From: Neobacillus niacini
GTDB lineage: Bacteria; Bacillota; Bacilli; Bacillales; Cytobacillaceae
Assembly (NCBI RefSeq): GCF_000759675.1
Contig: NZ_BAWM01000152.1
Location: 186,001 to 250,000, forward strand
DNA length: 64,000 nucleotides
Direction: 5' to 3'
In this document: piece by piece, positions 23,970-33,772 of the stretch
Numbering within the stretch: position 1 is the stretch's first letter
Layout of the letters: each line of letters begins with the position of its first letter
Notes under the pieces: generated by a model
Databases searched by the model: none
What the model saw: the letters and a program-made list of their open reading frames with translations, nothing else
What the model was told of the DNA's origin: nothing
Translations under genes and position numbers: made by a program

Positions 23970-26714
23970 ATGAATGATAAATTTCAAGCGTGGATTGAAA
24001 AAGCAAAGTCCATATCTAACTTGTTTACCCATAAAAAGACAGTAAAAAGCGCACGTATTACGTACCAGGTCTTTTGGAACCTTTTGCTGCTGATTATAAC
24101 TGTCGTCATCCTTGGGGGAGCATTTGCTACGGGTGTGGGTGCGGGATATTTTGCCTCGCTTGTTAAGGACGAACCTGTCCGGTCTTATGACAACATGAAA
24201 AAGGACATTTATAATTATACGGAAACATCGGACTTATATTTTTCTGACAATGTCTATCTTGGTAAGCTGCGTACAGACCTTGAACGTGAAGAAGTGAAAA
24301 TTGATCAAGTATCTGATTTTCTAGTAAAAGCAGTAATTGCAACGGAAGATGAGTATTTTTATACACACAAAGGAGTTGTCCCAAAAGCTGTTTTTCGGGC
24401 ACTTTTCCAAGAAGTAACAAACTCTGCTGTTCAATCAGGCGGCAGTACATTAACACAGCAATTAATCAAAAACCAAATTTTAACGAATGAGGTCTCATTC
24501 GAAAGAAAGGCAAATGAAATTTTGCTTGCCCTTCGTCTAGAGAAGTTCTTTAGTAAGAAAGAAATTTTGGAAGCTTACTTAAATGTTTCAACATTTGGAA
24601 GAAACTCATCAGGTAAAAATATCGGCGGTGTACAAGCAGCGGCAAAAGGAATATTTGGGAAAAATGCCAGCGAATTAAATCTTCCACAAGCTGCCTTTAT
24701 TGCTGGTTTACCGCAAAGTCCCTTTGGCTACACACCTTTTACAAGAGAGGGTACCGTGAAAAATAATTTAGAACCTGGTCTTACCCGAATGAAAACGGTT
24801 CTAAAAAGAATGTATGATGGCGGTCATATCAATGATACGCAGTATGCAGAAGCCGCAGCCTATGATATCACCAAGGATTTTATTCCTGCCGGGGACAACC
24901 CGCTTGAAAAATATCCATACTTAACATTTGAAATTGAAGAGCGGGCTATCGAAGTATTAACCAATGTATTGGCCAAAAACGACGGCTTTGAAGAAATAGA
25001 CTTAAAAGAAGATGAAAATCTTTATTATAAATACAGAACATTAGCGAGCCAAAATTTACGGCAAAATGGATACGAAATTCATACAACTATTAATAAAGAA
25101 ATTTATGATGTATTCCAGGATGTAAAGAATAACTACCCGAACTATGGACCTGATAAGGACCAGGAGAAGCTGGATCCGGAAACAGGTGAAACGATTATCG
25201 TTAAGGAGCCTGTTGAAGTGGGTGCCATGCTTATCGAGAATAAAACGGGTAAAATAATCAGTTTTGTGGGTGGAAGAGACCATAATAAACAAGAACTTAA
25301 TCATGCAACTAGTGCTGTTCGTCAAAATGGTTCTACGATGAAGCCACTTCTCGTTTATGCACCAGCTATTGAATTGGGGAAAGTATCACCAGGCACACCA
25401 TTACCTGATGTTGCTTTAAGGCTTGATCCAAGCAATTCAAGACCTTGGCCAAACAACTATGACAGACGGTACAGTGGTATCACATCAGCAAGACATGCAC
25501 TAAAAAAATCTTATAACGTTCCTGCTGTTAAGCTATATAAAGATATAATAGACCAGCAGCCTGCAAAATATCTTGAAAAAATGGGCTTTACATCCTTAAG
25601 AAGTGAGGATTATACCAATCTCTCAACCTCTATTGGATCAATGAAAAATGGGGTAACAGTCGAAGAAAACACCAACGCCTTTGGAACCTTTGCGAATGAG
25701 GGTAAATTTATTGATGCATACATGATTGAAAAAATTGTCGATAAAAACGGTAAAACCATATATCAACATGAAGTGAAGCCTGTCGATGTATTTAAACCAC
25801 AAACTGCATTTTTAACGCTCGATATGATGCGGGATGTTATCAAAAGTGGTACGGCCGCGAGTATTAATAGTAAATTAAAGTTCAGAGCAGATTGGGCAGG
25901 TAAAACAGGAACGGGGCACGATTTCCATGACGCGTGGTTTGTTGCTACCAATCCAAGTGTAACATTTGGAATTTGGACAGGCTATGACACGCCAAAATCA
26001 TTAAATACCGGCGGAATGTCTTACTCACAAAGAACCAATAACCTATGGGCTCAATTAATTAATGCAGCTTATGATATTAAACCAGAATTAATAAATCCGA
26101 ATGAATCATTTTCTGTACCAGATGGAATTGTAAAGCGCTCGTTTTGCGCCGTTTCAGGCTTGTTACCTTCAGATGCCTGCTCTAAGGCGGGCTTAGTTGA
26201 AAGTGATTACTTTAACGCTGAAAATGTTCCTACCAAACGAGATGATAGCTTGATTGCAGGAAACTATGTGCAAATTGGTGATAAAAAGTATCTAGCTTTA
26301 AATTCAACACCAGCAGAATTTTCCCAACAAGGAGTTATCCTAAATCCTGATTTCATTGCACAAATGGTGGGCAATAATTTTAGTAATACGAGTCAGCTAA
26401 TACCTAAAACGGAACGTTGGGGTAAAATCCTTGTTCCAAATGATAAGATCGTCGATAACGGAAAACGTCCTGACGGGGTGACCCTATCTCTATCCGGAAA
26501 CAATTTAATATGGTCAGCACCAGCGGATAATGATATTGTTGGGTATCGAGTATATCAAAACGGATCAAAGATCACGAGTATCATAAGTGGCTCTAGTCTT
26601 TCCTTTACAGCCCCTAACGGTTCATACTATGTAACTGCAGTAGATATCGCAGGGAACGAATCACCACCATCTAATATGGTTGATGTTGGTATTGCAACTA
26701 CACCTACACCTTAA
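23970..26714 (+). CDS. Class A penicillin-binding protein with C-terminal Fn3 domain
   Basis: A bifunctional peptidoglycan transglycosylase/transpeptidase of 914 residues. It has a short cytoplasmic tail and a membrane anchor at about 33-61. The GT51 domain carries the catalytic Glu in ATEDEYF (E126). Transpeptidase motifs are STMK (S455), SYN (514-516) and KTG (645-647). A fibronectin type III-like domain lies at about residues 828-905 (NLIWSAPADNDIVGYRVY). ATG 23970 follows GAGGTGA. It is divergent from tyrS. It resembles PBP1A/2-type enzymes of Bacillus, but I cannot assign which paralogue. Confidence 0.93.
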   Translation: MNDKFQAWIEKAKSISNLFTHKKTVKSARITYQVFWNLLLLIITVVILGGAFATGVGAGYFASLVKDEPVRSYDNMKKDIYNYTETSDLYFSDNVYLGKLRTDLEREEVKIDQVSDFLVKAVIATEDEYFYTHKGVVPKAVFRALFQEVTNSAVQSGGSTLTQQLIKNQILTNEVSFERKANEILLALRLEKFFSKKEILEAYLNVSTFGRNSSGKNIGGVQAAAKGIFGKNASELNLPQAAFIAGLPQSPFGYTPFTREGTVKNNLEPGLTRMKTVLKRMYDGGHINDTQYAEAAAYDITKDFIPAGDNPLEKYPYLTFEIEERAIEVLTNVLAKNDGFEEIDLKEDENLYYKYRTLASQNLRQNGYEIHTTINKEIYDVFQDVKNNYPNYGPDKDQEKLDPETGETIIVKEPVEVGAMLIENKTGKIISFVGGRDHNKQELNHATSAVRQNGSTMKPLLVYAPAIELGKVSPGTPLPDVALRLDPSNSRPWPNNYDRRYSGITSARHALKKSYNVPAVKLYKDIIDQQPAKYLEKMGFTSLRSEDYTNLSTSIGSMKNGVTVEENTNAFGTFANEGKFIDAYMIEKIVDKNGKTIYQHEVKPVDVFKPQTAFLTLDMMRDVIKSGTAASINSKLKFRADWAGKTGTGHDFHDAWFVATNPSVTFGIWTGYDTPKSLNTGGMSYSQRTNNLWAQLINAAYDIKPELINPNESFSVPDGIVKRSFCAVSGLLPSDACSKAGLVESDYFNAENVPTKRDDSLIAGNYVQIGDKKYLALNSTPAEFSQQGVILNPDFIAQMVGNNFSNTSQLIPKTERWGKILVPNDKIVDNGKRPDGVTLSLSGNNLIWSAPADNDIVGYRVYQNGSKITSIISGSSLSFTAPNGSYYVTAVDIAGNESPPSNMVDVGIATTPTP

Positions 26715-26724
26715 TGAATAACAA

Positions 26725-26760
26725 TAAAGGAGCTTGGATATCCAAGCCCCTTTATTTTTT
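26725..26760 (+). terminator. Terminator between the PBP gene and acuC
   Basis: GGAGCTTGG/CCAAGCCCC stem followed by TTTATTTTTT, shared by convergent genes. Confidence 0.8.
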
Positions 26761-27927
26761 AGATTCACTTTTTTGATTATTTCTGATTGGATACAGTGCT
26801 TTTTCAAGAGTGAGTAAGTTCTTTTCTGTTATTTCAGCTTTACGAGGAATTGGCTTATACATATCATCTGGGTCATCCCAATTCATCGGAAGACTGACAG
26901 GTGCTTTATCTTGCCAATAGTCAAGCCAATCCTTTGGTAAACTTCCATAACAGTTTGAGTTTTCAGTCATTTCCATCCATATAAGTGCCCAAGCTCTAGG
27001 AACAACACGCCAAATGTCATAACCTCCGCCGCCGACTGCAATCCATTTACCTCCGCAATATTGATGAGCAATTTCATGAGCAAGCTTTGGGATTTCACGA
27101 TAGATTTTCATCGTAGCTGATAAATGAGTTAATGGATCATAATAATGGGAGTCTGCTCCATTTTGAGTCAGAATAACATCCGGTTTAAAAAAATCAGCTA
27201 CTTCTTTTAGTGATTGAGTATACATATGAAGCCATGATTCATCTTCAGTGAATGCATCCACTGGAATATTAAACGAATAACCATACCCCTTTCCTTGCCC
27301 TCTTTCGTTAACATTACCGGTACCCGGAAAAAGGTATCTTCCCGTTTCATGAATGGACAGGGTACAGACATTGGGTTCATCGTAAAATGACCACTGGACA
27401 CCATCACCATGATGGGCATCTGTATCTACATAAAGAACCCTGGCATTATATTTATTTTGTAAATATTTAATAGCTACTGAACTATCATTATAAATGCAAA
27501 ATCCAGAAGCTTTTCCGCGAAATCCATGATGCAATCCTCCACCTAGGTGAAGGGCATGGATTGCCTGTCCTGTCATTACTTGATCGACAGCCGTTAATGC
27601 CCCCCCAACAAGTAGAGCGCTAGCTTCATGCATATTAGGGAATATTGGTGTATCTTCCGTTCCTAACCCATAGTTTTCAGCCACTTGCTGCGGAAGCTGG
27701 CCATATCCTGCCATTTTTACTGCGTTAATATAGCTTGGGTCATGTACAAGGCTGAGTTCCTCCTCTGTTGCCATTCTTGGAGGAACCACCTGCATATTGT
27801 CTAAGGCATATAATCTATTTAACAAATCTACAGTTAGTTTAAGTCGAAACTGATTAAAAGGATGATTATTGCTGAATTTATAATTCAACAATTCTTCTGA
27901 AAATACAAATGAACATGGATCGGTCAT
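26752..27927 (-). CDS. acuC: Acetoin utilization protein AcuC (AcsA deacetylase)
   Basis: Class I zinc-dependent histone-deacetylase-like enzyme that, in B. subtilis, reactivates acetylated acetyl-CoA synthetase. The 391 residues show the family motifs HHG, DTDAHHGDGVQ and GGGGYD. The start at 27927 gives an ATGA overlap with acuB, implying coupling. It is the last gene of acuABC. Confidence 0.93.
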   Translation of the reverse strand: MTDPCSFVFSEELLNYKFSNNHPFNQFRLKLTVDLLNRLYALDNMQVVPPRMATEEELSLVHDPSYINAVKMAGYGQLPQQVAENYGLGTEDTPIFPNMHEASALLVGGALTAVDQVMTGQAIHALHLGGGLHHGFRGKASGFCIYNDSSVAIKYLQNKYNARVLYVDTDAHHGDGVQWSFYDEPNVCTLSIHETGRYLFPGTGNVNERGQGKGYGYSFNIPVDAFTEDESWLHMYTQSLKEVADFFKPDVILTQNGADSHYYDPLTHLSATMKIYREIPKLAHEIAHQYCGGKWIAVGGGGYDIWRVVPRAWALIWMEMTENSNCYGSLPKDWLDYWQDKAPVSLPMNWDDPDDMYKPIPRKAEITEKNLLTLEKALYPIRNNQKSESKK

Positions 27928-28571
27928 AGGGAAACACCTGGCAGATTTGGCCATAGAACGTCATAGCCAGATTGTTTTAAATCCTGGATTAGTACAGTAG
28001 GATTCATGGTTTGCAATCTAACAACGAGTATTTTGAATTGGTCATCCTTTTTGTCTGGATAAACGAGTACACTCAAAATATTGGCTTTCCGATTCTTTAT
28101 TATACTCGTAATATCACTAAGCTTTCCTGCAAGATTAGGTACCCTTATTTCAATTTGAGAACCAGGTTGATGGGCACCAGTCAACTCAACGAGCGTTCTT
28201 AACAAATCGGTTTCAGTAACAATTCCAACGAGCTTCTGATTGTTTGTGATCGGAAGGCAGCCAATTTTATGCTCATAAAACACTGCTGCTATCTCCTCCA
28301 CAAAATCAAGAGGATGGCCAGTGATAACGTCTTTTTTCATTATGGAATCAACAGGTTTTTGCAGATCCTCCAAATGTTCGTTTGCACGAAATATAGATGG
28401 AGCAGCATCACGTATATCAGATAAGGTTACAATGCCTACAAGCTGTTGATTGGCATTTATAACGGGTATATGCCGGATTTTTTTTGACTCCATTAATCTC
28501 ATTGTGTCAGTAATTGAAACCGTTGGATTAACCGTGACAATCTCCGTTTTCATTATTTCTTCTACTATCAT
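27924..28571 (-). CDS. acuB: Acetoin utilization protein AcuB (CBS-ACT)
   Basis: A 215-residue protein with two CBS domains (MKTEIVTVNPTVSITDTMRL; MKKDVITGHPLDFVEEIAAV) and a C-terminal ACT-like domain (QIEIRVPNLAGKLSDI). A nucleotide-sensing role is likely, but its molecular function in the acetate switch is not established. ATG 28571 follows GAGGAGG by 8 nt, and the upstream extension of the frame is rejected. Confidence 0.9.
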   Translation of the reverse strand: MIVEEIMKTEIVTVNPTVSITDTMRLMESKKIRHIPVINANQQLVGIVTLSDIRDAAPSIFRANEHLEDLQKPVDSIMKKDVITGHPLDFVEEIAAVFYEHKIGCLPITNNQKLVGIVTETDLLRTLVELTGAHQPGSQIEIRVPNLAGKLSDITSIIKNRKANILSVLVYPDKKDDQFKILVVRLQTMNPTVLIQDLKQSGYDVLWPNLPGVSL

Positions 28572-28600
28572 CCGAATGGCCTCCTCAATTGAATTTCGTA

Positions 28601-29233
28601 TCAATACATAAATCGATTCATAAATCGAAGTCGATCAAACCTTTGGATTGTCTCCACATCCACCCTTTTTCCAATTCTCGCCATCAAACAGTTAGCAGGG
28701 TGTGAACAAATCTCAGGGTCATCCGTTGCATACCATTGGAGGCCGCCCGCAGTCATCATTTTCTCCATGATTTTTCGATACTCCCAAACATTTAATCCTG
28801 TTCCCTTTAAATCCCAATGCCAATAATATTCCGTGGTAATAATTAAGTAATCCTCCATGGCATCATCCATCATAGAAACGGTGAGGAGATTTTTTCCGAC
28901 AGCGCAGTCTCTAAATTGAGGAATTACCTCAATGGCTCCCAATTCAATTAAATTATCCATTTTGTCTTCAGACCATCTTTCAAGAGGATCTGGAAAAAGG
29001 TATGTTACATAACCAACAATGGTATGGTGATGCCTTGCAATAATAATTCGCCCCTCTTCAAGTTGTGCAATCCCAACTAGCGCTTGATGCTGCTGGTCTG
29101 GGGGACGAAAAGCGGTAAGATGTTCGTGAAATTCATATTTAGCAAGTTTATCTGAGGAAATAGGACCTTCGATAATTAAGTTTCCTTGAGGGGTTTTTAT
29201 TTCTTTCGCATTGTACGTTTTTTTGTGTTCCAT
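28601..29233 (-). CDS. acuA: Protein N-acetyltransferase AcuA
   Basis: A GNAT-family enzyme of 210 residues that in B. subtilis acetylates the catalytic lysine of AcsA and switches it off. The GNAT core includes IIARHHHTIVGYVTYLFPDP and VIPQFRDCAVGKNLL. It is the first gene of acuABC, transcribed divergently from its target acsA. A TATAAT on the minus strand at 29277-29272 may be its -10. Confidence 0.93.
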   Translation of the reverse strand: MEHKKTYNAKEIKTPQGNLIIEGPISSDKLAKYEFHEHLTAFRPPDQQHQALVGIAQLEEGRIIIARHHHTIVGYVTYLFPDPLERWSEDKMDNLIELGAIEVIPQFRDCAVGKNLLTVSMMDDAMEDYLIITTEYYWHWDLKGTGLNVWEYRKIMEKMMTAGGLQWYATDDPEICSHPANCLMARIGKRVDVETIQRFDRLRFMNRFMY

Positions 29234-29375
29234 CCCTACACCACCTGAAAAATCATTCGCGTATCATTTCTATTATACATAATTTTTATCATTTTTTAGC
29301 TACTCTCCATAATTTTCTGTTTAATTAGAAAACTATGTGACAATTTCCTGAAATAAAGAAAAACTTTTTTAAAAA

Positions 29376-29404
29376 TTGAGAATAGTTTCTATTTGTACTA
29401 TAAT
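29376..29404 (+). promoter_or_regulatory. acsA promoter
   Basis: TTGAGA (29376-29381), 17 nt, TATAAT (29399-29404). I see no perfect cre in the acuA-acsA gap. Confidence 0.7.
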
Positions 29405-29434
29405 AATCTCATACTAGCATAAGGGGGAAATTGA

Positions 29435-31153
29435 ATGAAAGTGGAAAAGCTGCCAGTTATGCAAGGGGAGCATAATTTAGCAAATTATAAAGAAAAGTAT
29501 AAGAACTTCAGTTGGGAGGAGACTGAAAAGGAATTCTCCTGGCATGAAACAGGACTTGTTAACATGGCTTACGAAGCTATTGACCGTCATGCAGAAACTT
29601 TTCGAAAAAATAAGGTAGCCCTTTATTATCGTGATAATACTAGAAATGAAAAGTATACCTTTAAAGAAATGAAAGAGCTTTCAAATAAAGCTGGTAATGT
29701 CTTAAAAACTTATGGAGATGTAGAAAAAGGAGATCGCGTTTTTGTATTTATGCCTAGATCACCTGAACTATATTTCACTGTATTGGGTGCAATCAAGCTT
29801 GGAGCGATAGTTGGCCCATTATTTGAAGCCTTTATGGAGGGTGCCGTCAGGGATCGTTTACAAGATAGTGAAGCGAAAGTCTTGGTGACAACACCTGAAT
29901 TATTAGATCGTGTTCCTGTTGATGAGCTGCCAGCATTAAAGCATATTTTCCTTGTCGGTCAAAATGTAGAAGAACAAGGACCATTCATTGACTTTTTGAA
30001 TAAATTCGAATCTGCAAGCAACAAGTTGAGAATTGAATGGGTGGATCGTACAGATGGACTCATTCTTCATTATACTTCTGGTTCAACTGGTAAACCAAAA
30101 GGAGTATTGCATGTACATAATGCAATGATTCAACAATATCAAACAGCCAAATGGGTTTTGGATCTAAAAGAAGACGATGTTTATTGGTGTACAGCTGACC
30201 CAGGATGGGTTACAGGGACATCTTACGGTATTTTTGGACCATGGTTAACGGGAACTTCCAACGTAATTGTTGGGGGACGTTTTAGTCCTGATACTTGGTA
30301 CAAAATGATTGAAGACTTTGGTGTTACCGTTTGGTATAGTGCTCCTACTGCTTTCCGGATGTTAATGGGGGCAGGAGATGAAATTGTAAAGAAATATAAT
30401 TTAAGCAGCCTTCGCCATGTCCTAAGTGTTGGGGAGCCATTAAACCCTGAGGTAGTAAAATGGGGCGTAAAGGTCTTTAACAAAAGAATTCATGATAACT
30501 GGTGGATGACGGAAACAGGAGCACAGCTGATTAGTAACTATCCTTGTATGGAGATTAAACCAGGGTCTATGGGTAAGCCGATTCCGGGAGTTGTAGCTGC
30601 TATCGTCGACGACCAAGGCAATGAACTTCCTCCTTACCGCATGGGGAATCTTGCTATTAAGAAGGGCTGGCCATCCATGATGTACACCATTTGGAATAAT
30701 CGTGAAAAATATGAATCCTATTTCATGCCAAGCGGATGGTATTTTTCTGGTGATTCAGCCTATATGGATGAGGATGGATACTTCTGGTTCCAGGGACGTG
30801 TGGATGATGTTATTATGACATCTGGTGAACGAGTTGGACCGTTTGAGGTGGAAAGCAAGCTTGTTGAACACCCTGCTATTGCAGAAGCTGGAGTAATTGG
30901 AAAGCCTGACCCTGTACGTGGCGAAATTATTAAGGCTTTTATTGCACTAAGAGACGGCTATGTAGCTTCAGATGAACTTAAGGAAGAAATCAGGCTTTTT
31001 GTTAAAAAAGGTCTTGCAGCACATGCAGCCCCTAGAGAAATTGATTTCCGAGATAAGCTTCCGAAAACTAGAAGTGGTAAGATTATGAGACGTGTCTTAA
31101 AGGCATGGGAGCTTAACTTACCAACAGGTGACCTTTCAACAATGGAAGATTAA
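29435..31153 (+). CDS. acsA: Acetyl-CoA synthetase
   Basis: AMP-forming acetate:CoA ligase of 572 residues. It has the P-loop-like YTSGSTGKPKG, the adenylation motif YFSGDSAYMDEDGYFWFQGR and the C-terminal catalytic lysine in RSGKIMRR. That lysine is K549, the residue acetylated by AcuA in B. subtilis. GGGGG lies before the ATG. The divergent acuABC operon supplies its on/off modification. Confidence 0.97.
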   Translation: MKVEKLPVMQGEHNLANYKEKYKNFSWEETEKEFSWHETGLVNMAYEAIDRHAETFRKNKVALYYRDNTRNEKYTFKEMKELSNKAGNVLKTYGDVEKGDRVFVFMPRSPELYFTVLGAIKLGAIVGPLFEAFMEGAVRDRLQDSEAKVLVTTPELLDRVPVDELPALKHIFLVGQNVEEQGPFIDFLNKFESASNKLRIEWVDRTDGLILHYTSGSTGKPKGVLHVHNAMIQQYQTAKWVLDLKEDDVYWCTADPGWVTGTSYGIFGPWLTGTSNVIVGGRFSPDTWYKMIEDFGVTVWYSAPTAFRMLMGAGDEIVKKYNLSSLRHVLSVGEPLNPEVVKWGVKVFNKRIHDNWWMTETGAQLISNYPCMEIKPGSMGKPIPGVVAAIVDDQGNELPPYRMGNLAIKKGWPSMMYTIWNNREKYESYFMPSGWYFSGDSAYMDEDGYFWFQGRVDDVIMTSGERVGPFEVESKLVEHPAIAEAGVIGKPDPVRGEIIKAFIALRDGYVASDELKEEIRLFVKKGLAAHAAPREIDFRDKLPKTRSGKIMRRVLKAWELNLPTGDLSTMED

Positions 31154-31159
31154 AATGAA

Positions 31160-31198
31160 AAAAGCAGTTCTAAACATATGTTTAGACTGCTTTTTTTC
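31160..31198 (+). terminator. acsA terminator
   Basis: AAAGCAGTTCTAAACA/TGTTTAGACTGCTTT stem followed by T7. Confidence 0.9.
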
Positions 31199-31202
31199 GT
31201 TT

Positions 31203-31254
31203 TGTCCAGCTCCAGCTCCAACGCATAGCCCCTCGAGGTCGCTTCCGCTTTTCT
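31203..31254. repeat. Short copy of the dispersed intergenic repeat
   Basis: TCCAGCTCCAACGCATAGCC and CTTCCGCTTTTC match the two ends of the longer units near 8.7 kb and 38.0 kb, with the centre missing. It fills the gap between convergent acsA and ccpA. Confidence 0.5.
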
Positions 31255-31256
31255 TT

Positions 31257-32255
31257 TTAATTAGTTGATTGACGGTGCTCGATGCGATGTGGAAGTACAA
31301 CAGTTTGTTCCTCAACCTCTTCTTTGTTCATTAATTTGGTGAGTAAACGCATAGCCACAGCTCCGATATCGTATAAAGGCTGAACGATTGTGGTCAGCTG
31401 CGGGCGAACCATTAGTGAAAGCCTTGTATTATCAGATGTTATTACTTCAAAGTCTTCAGGAATTTTATATCCTTTATCCTCAGCACCATGAACAACACCC
31501 AGCGCCATTTCATCTGAGCCAACTAGTATTGCAGTTGGTCTATCAGGGGCTTCTAATAATTTATCGAATGCTTCTAAGCCAGAGTCGTAGGTGTAATCAC
31601 CTTCTACAATAAGTGACTCATTAAAAGTTATTCCTGCTTCTACTAGAGCTCGTTGATAACCCTTAAGTTTTTTGTGGATATTTTTCGGCTCTTGTAATGG
31701 TCCAACTACAAATGCAATATGCTTATGACCTTTTTCAATAAATTCATTTACTGAGTCATAAACGGCTTGCTCATAATCTATATTAACAGACGGAATCTGT
31801 TCAGATTCTTCAATAGATCCAGCTAAAACAATTGGAACTGGTGACTTTCCAAATTCCTCCACATGTTCTCCTGTAATATTTCCGCTCATAAATACAATAC
31901 CATCCACTTGTTTTCCTAGCATTGTATTTAATAAGTGTAATTCTTTCTCTAAGTTTTGATCGGAATTGCTTAAAATAATATTGTACTTATACATGGTTGC
32001 TATATCTTCGATACCACGAGCTAGTTCTGCAAAAAAGATATTCGAAATGTCGGGAATAACTACCCCAACCGTTGTTGTCTTTTTACTAGCCAATCCCCTG
32101 GCAACAGCATTAGGACGGTAGCCAAGTCTTTCAATAACTTCTAATACTTTTTTTCGAGTAACAGGCTTTACATTTGGATTTCCATTGACTACACGTGAAA
32201 CGGTTGCCATCGAAACATTTGCTTCCCGGGCAACATCATAAATTGTAATATTCAC
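31257..32255 (-). CDS. ccpA: Catabolite control protein A
   Basis: LacI-family master regulator of carbon catabolite control. The helix-turn-helix is IYDVAREANVSMATVSRVVN, with the hinge helix GLASKK and a periplasmic-binding-like core that binds HPr-Ser-P. GTG at 32255 is chosen because AAGGAG lies 10 nt upstream and the product (332 residues) then starts MNITIYDVAREA as in B. subtilis; the earlier GTG abuts the ribosome site. A perfect target cre is seen at 1335-1348. Confidence 0.96.
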   Translation of the reverse strand: MNITIYDVAREANVSMATVSRVVNGNPNVKPVTRKKVLEVIERLGYRPNAVARGLASKKTTTVGVVIPDISNIFFAELARGIEDIATMYKYNIILSNSDQNLEKELHLLNTMLGKQVDGIVFMSGNITGEHVEEFGKSPVPIVLAGSIEESEQIPSVNIDYEQAVYDSVNEFIEKGHKHIAFVVGPLQEPKNIHKKLKGYQRALVEAGITFNESLIVEGDYTYDSGLEAFDKLLEAPDRPTAILVGSDEMALGVVHGAEDKGYKIPEDFEVITSDNTRLSLMVRPQLTTIVQPLYDIGAVAMRLLTKLMNKEEVEEQTVVLPHRIEHRQSTN

Positions 32256-32430
32256 GTTTAACACTCTCCTTAAACACGCAACGTATTTTTCTTTATTTTA
32301 CAGCATTTTTCAACAATTTAGTCATTGTGAGAAAATATACAAACTTTTATATGTATTTAATCATACGATAAGTACAATCAAGTCGCAATGATATATGTTC
32401 TCATTTTCACTATATTTTCATTATTTAATG

Positions 32431-32470
32431 TAAAAAGACCTTCTGCAAGACATACAGAAGGTCTCTTTTA
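32431..32470 (-). terminator. aroA terminator
   Basis: AGACCTTCTG/CAGAAGGTCT stem with T run on the minus strand, so ccpA is not cotranscribed by default. Confidence 0.85.
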
Positions 32471-32478
32471 CTTATACA

Positions 32479-33555
32479 TTAAATTCTAACTAAGTTGGAA
32501 GCGAGCAGTTCACTATAAAAAGTATTAAACTGATCAAGATTCATTTGCTGCTGAGCATCAGAAAGTGCTACCGCCGGATCTGGATGAACCTCAGCCATTA
32601 CCCCATCAGCGCCAATCGCAAGTGCAGCTTTAGCAGCTGGAAGAAGTAAATCTCTTCGACCTGTTGAGTGAGTCACGTCCACCATTACTGGTAAGTGTGT
32701 TTCTTGCTTTAGAATCGGTACGGCAGAAATATCAAGGGTATTTCTTGTTGCACGTTCGTACGTTCTAATTCCACGTTCACAAAGAATTATTTGCCCATTT
32801 CCTTGTGCCATAATATATTCGGCAGCATTAATAAATTCCTCAATAGTAGCAGCTATACCACGTTTTAAAAGAACTGGCTTATTCACTGCACCAGCTGCTT
32901 TTAATAATTCAAAGTTTTGCATGTTACGGGCACCAATTTGAATAACATCAATATAATCAATAGCCATCTCAATGTCCGCTGGATTTACAATCTCACTAAT
33001 GACAGCCATATCATATTCATCTGCCACTCGTTTTAAGATTTTTAACCCTTCAACTCCAAGACCTTGGAAATCATATGGAGATGTTCTAGGCTTATAGGCA
33101 CCACCACGAAGCAGCTTTAACCCTTTTTCTTTCATTGCTTTTGCAACAGTTGCAACTTGTTCATAAGACTCGACAGCACATGGACCAAAAACAAAATGTT
33201 GCTTCCCGTCTCCAACTGTTTCACCTTTTAAAGTAACAATTGTGTTTTCCGGCTTCTTCTTTCTAGAAACAAGAAGTGCTTTTTGGTGATCATCTTTTTG
33301 CAAATCTAATCCAGCCTTGAAAATTTCCTTAAATAAATGGTCAATGGTTGCATTATCAAATGGCCCATCATTATGCTCTTTAATAATATCAAGCATTTTT
33401 CTTTCACGGACGGGATCGTATTTATAAACCCCTTGAGTTTCTTTTGCTTTCCCAATCTCTTGGACGAGTTGAGCTCTTTCATTAATTAGTTTCAATAATT
33501 CTAAGTTAAGATCATCGACACGGTTCCTTAATAGTTCCAAATTACTTTTGCTCAT
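32479..33555 (-). CDS. aroA: Bifunctional chorismate mutase / DAHP synthase
   Basis: The first step of the shikimate pathway (DAHP synthase) fused to an AroQ-type chorismate mutase. The mutase is residues about 1-90 (NLELLRNRVDDLNLELLKLI) and the DAHP synthase about 120-358 (GPCAVES, GAYKPRTSPYDFQG, DVTHST). The 358 residues equal the B. subtilis AroA(G) protein in length. ATG 33555 follows GGGGGC. The mutase domain normally mediates feedback inhibition by chorismate and prephenate. A 29-nt element upstream is shared with the permease at 55291. Confidence 0.95.
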   Translation of the reverse strand: MSKSNLELLRNRVDDLNLELLKLINERAQLVQEIGKAKETQGVYKYDPVRERKMLDIIKEHNDGPFDNATIDHLFKEIFKAGLDLQKDDHQKALLVSRKKKPENTIVTLKGETVGDGKQHFVFGPCAVESYEQVATVAKAMKEKGLKLLRGGAYKPRTSPYDFQGLGVEGLKILKRVADEYDMAVISEIVNPADIEMAIDYIDVIQIGARNMQNFELLKAAGAVNKPVLLKRGIAATIEEFINAAEYIMAQGNGQIILCERGIRTYERATRNTLDISAVPILKQETHLPVMVDVTHSTGRRDLLLPAAKAALAIGADGVMAEVHPDPAVALSDAQQQMNLDQFNTFYSELLASNLVRI

Positions 33556-33654
33556 TTTTTGCCCCCGCCCTTTCAATAGCTGACAGAATAATCCAGAATA
33601 CTGTCAGTTAGTTCCCATATAATAAATTAATTAACAATTCAATAATTAGGGTTT

Positions 33655-33683
33655 ATTATATCTGATAAGTTCTTTTTTGTCAC
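33655..33683 (-). promoter_or_regulatory. aroA promoter
   Basis: Minus strand GTGACA (33683-33678), 17 nt, TATAAT (33660-33655). Confidence 0.7.
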
Positions 33684-33700
33684 GTCTTTTTTCTTTAACA

Positions 33701-33730
33701 ATTAAACGCTTTTAAGCGCTAAAGTGTTAT
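33701..33730 (-). promoter_or_regulatory. 29-nt element upstream of aroA, shared with permease leader
   Basis: Read on the minus strand, this element begins ATAACACTTTAGC and ends AAAAGCGTTTAA. It matches 55222-55250 at 27 of 29 positions and in the same orientation relative to its gene. It contains the palindrome CGCTTTTAAGCG read on the plus strand. It lies about 20 nt upstream of the aroA -35 box. Confidence 0.5.
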
Positions 33731-33772
33731 CGTTTATAAAAGACATTCTATGCAGTGAAGTTTATATTGTGC

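Noticed and set aside
29234..29434. cre site in the acuA-acsA gap
   Set aside because: ATGATACGCGAATGAT has a central CG but fails the outer CA of the consensus; no perfect match was found.
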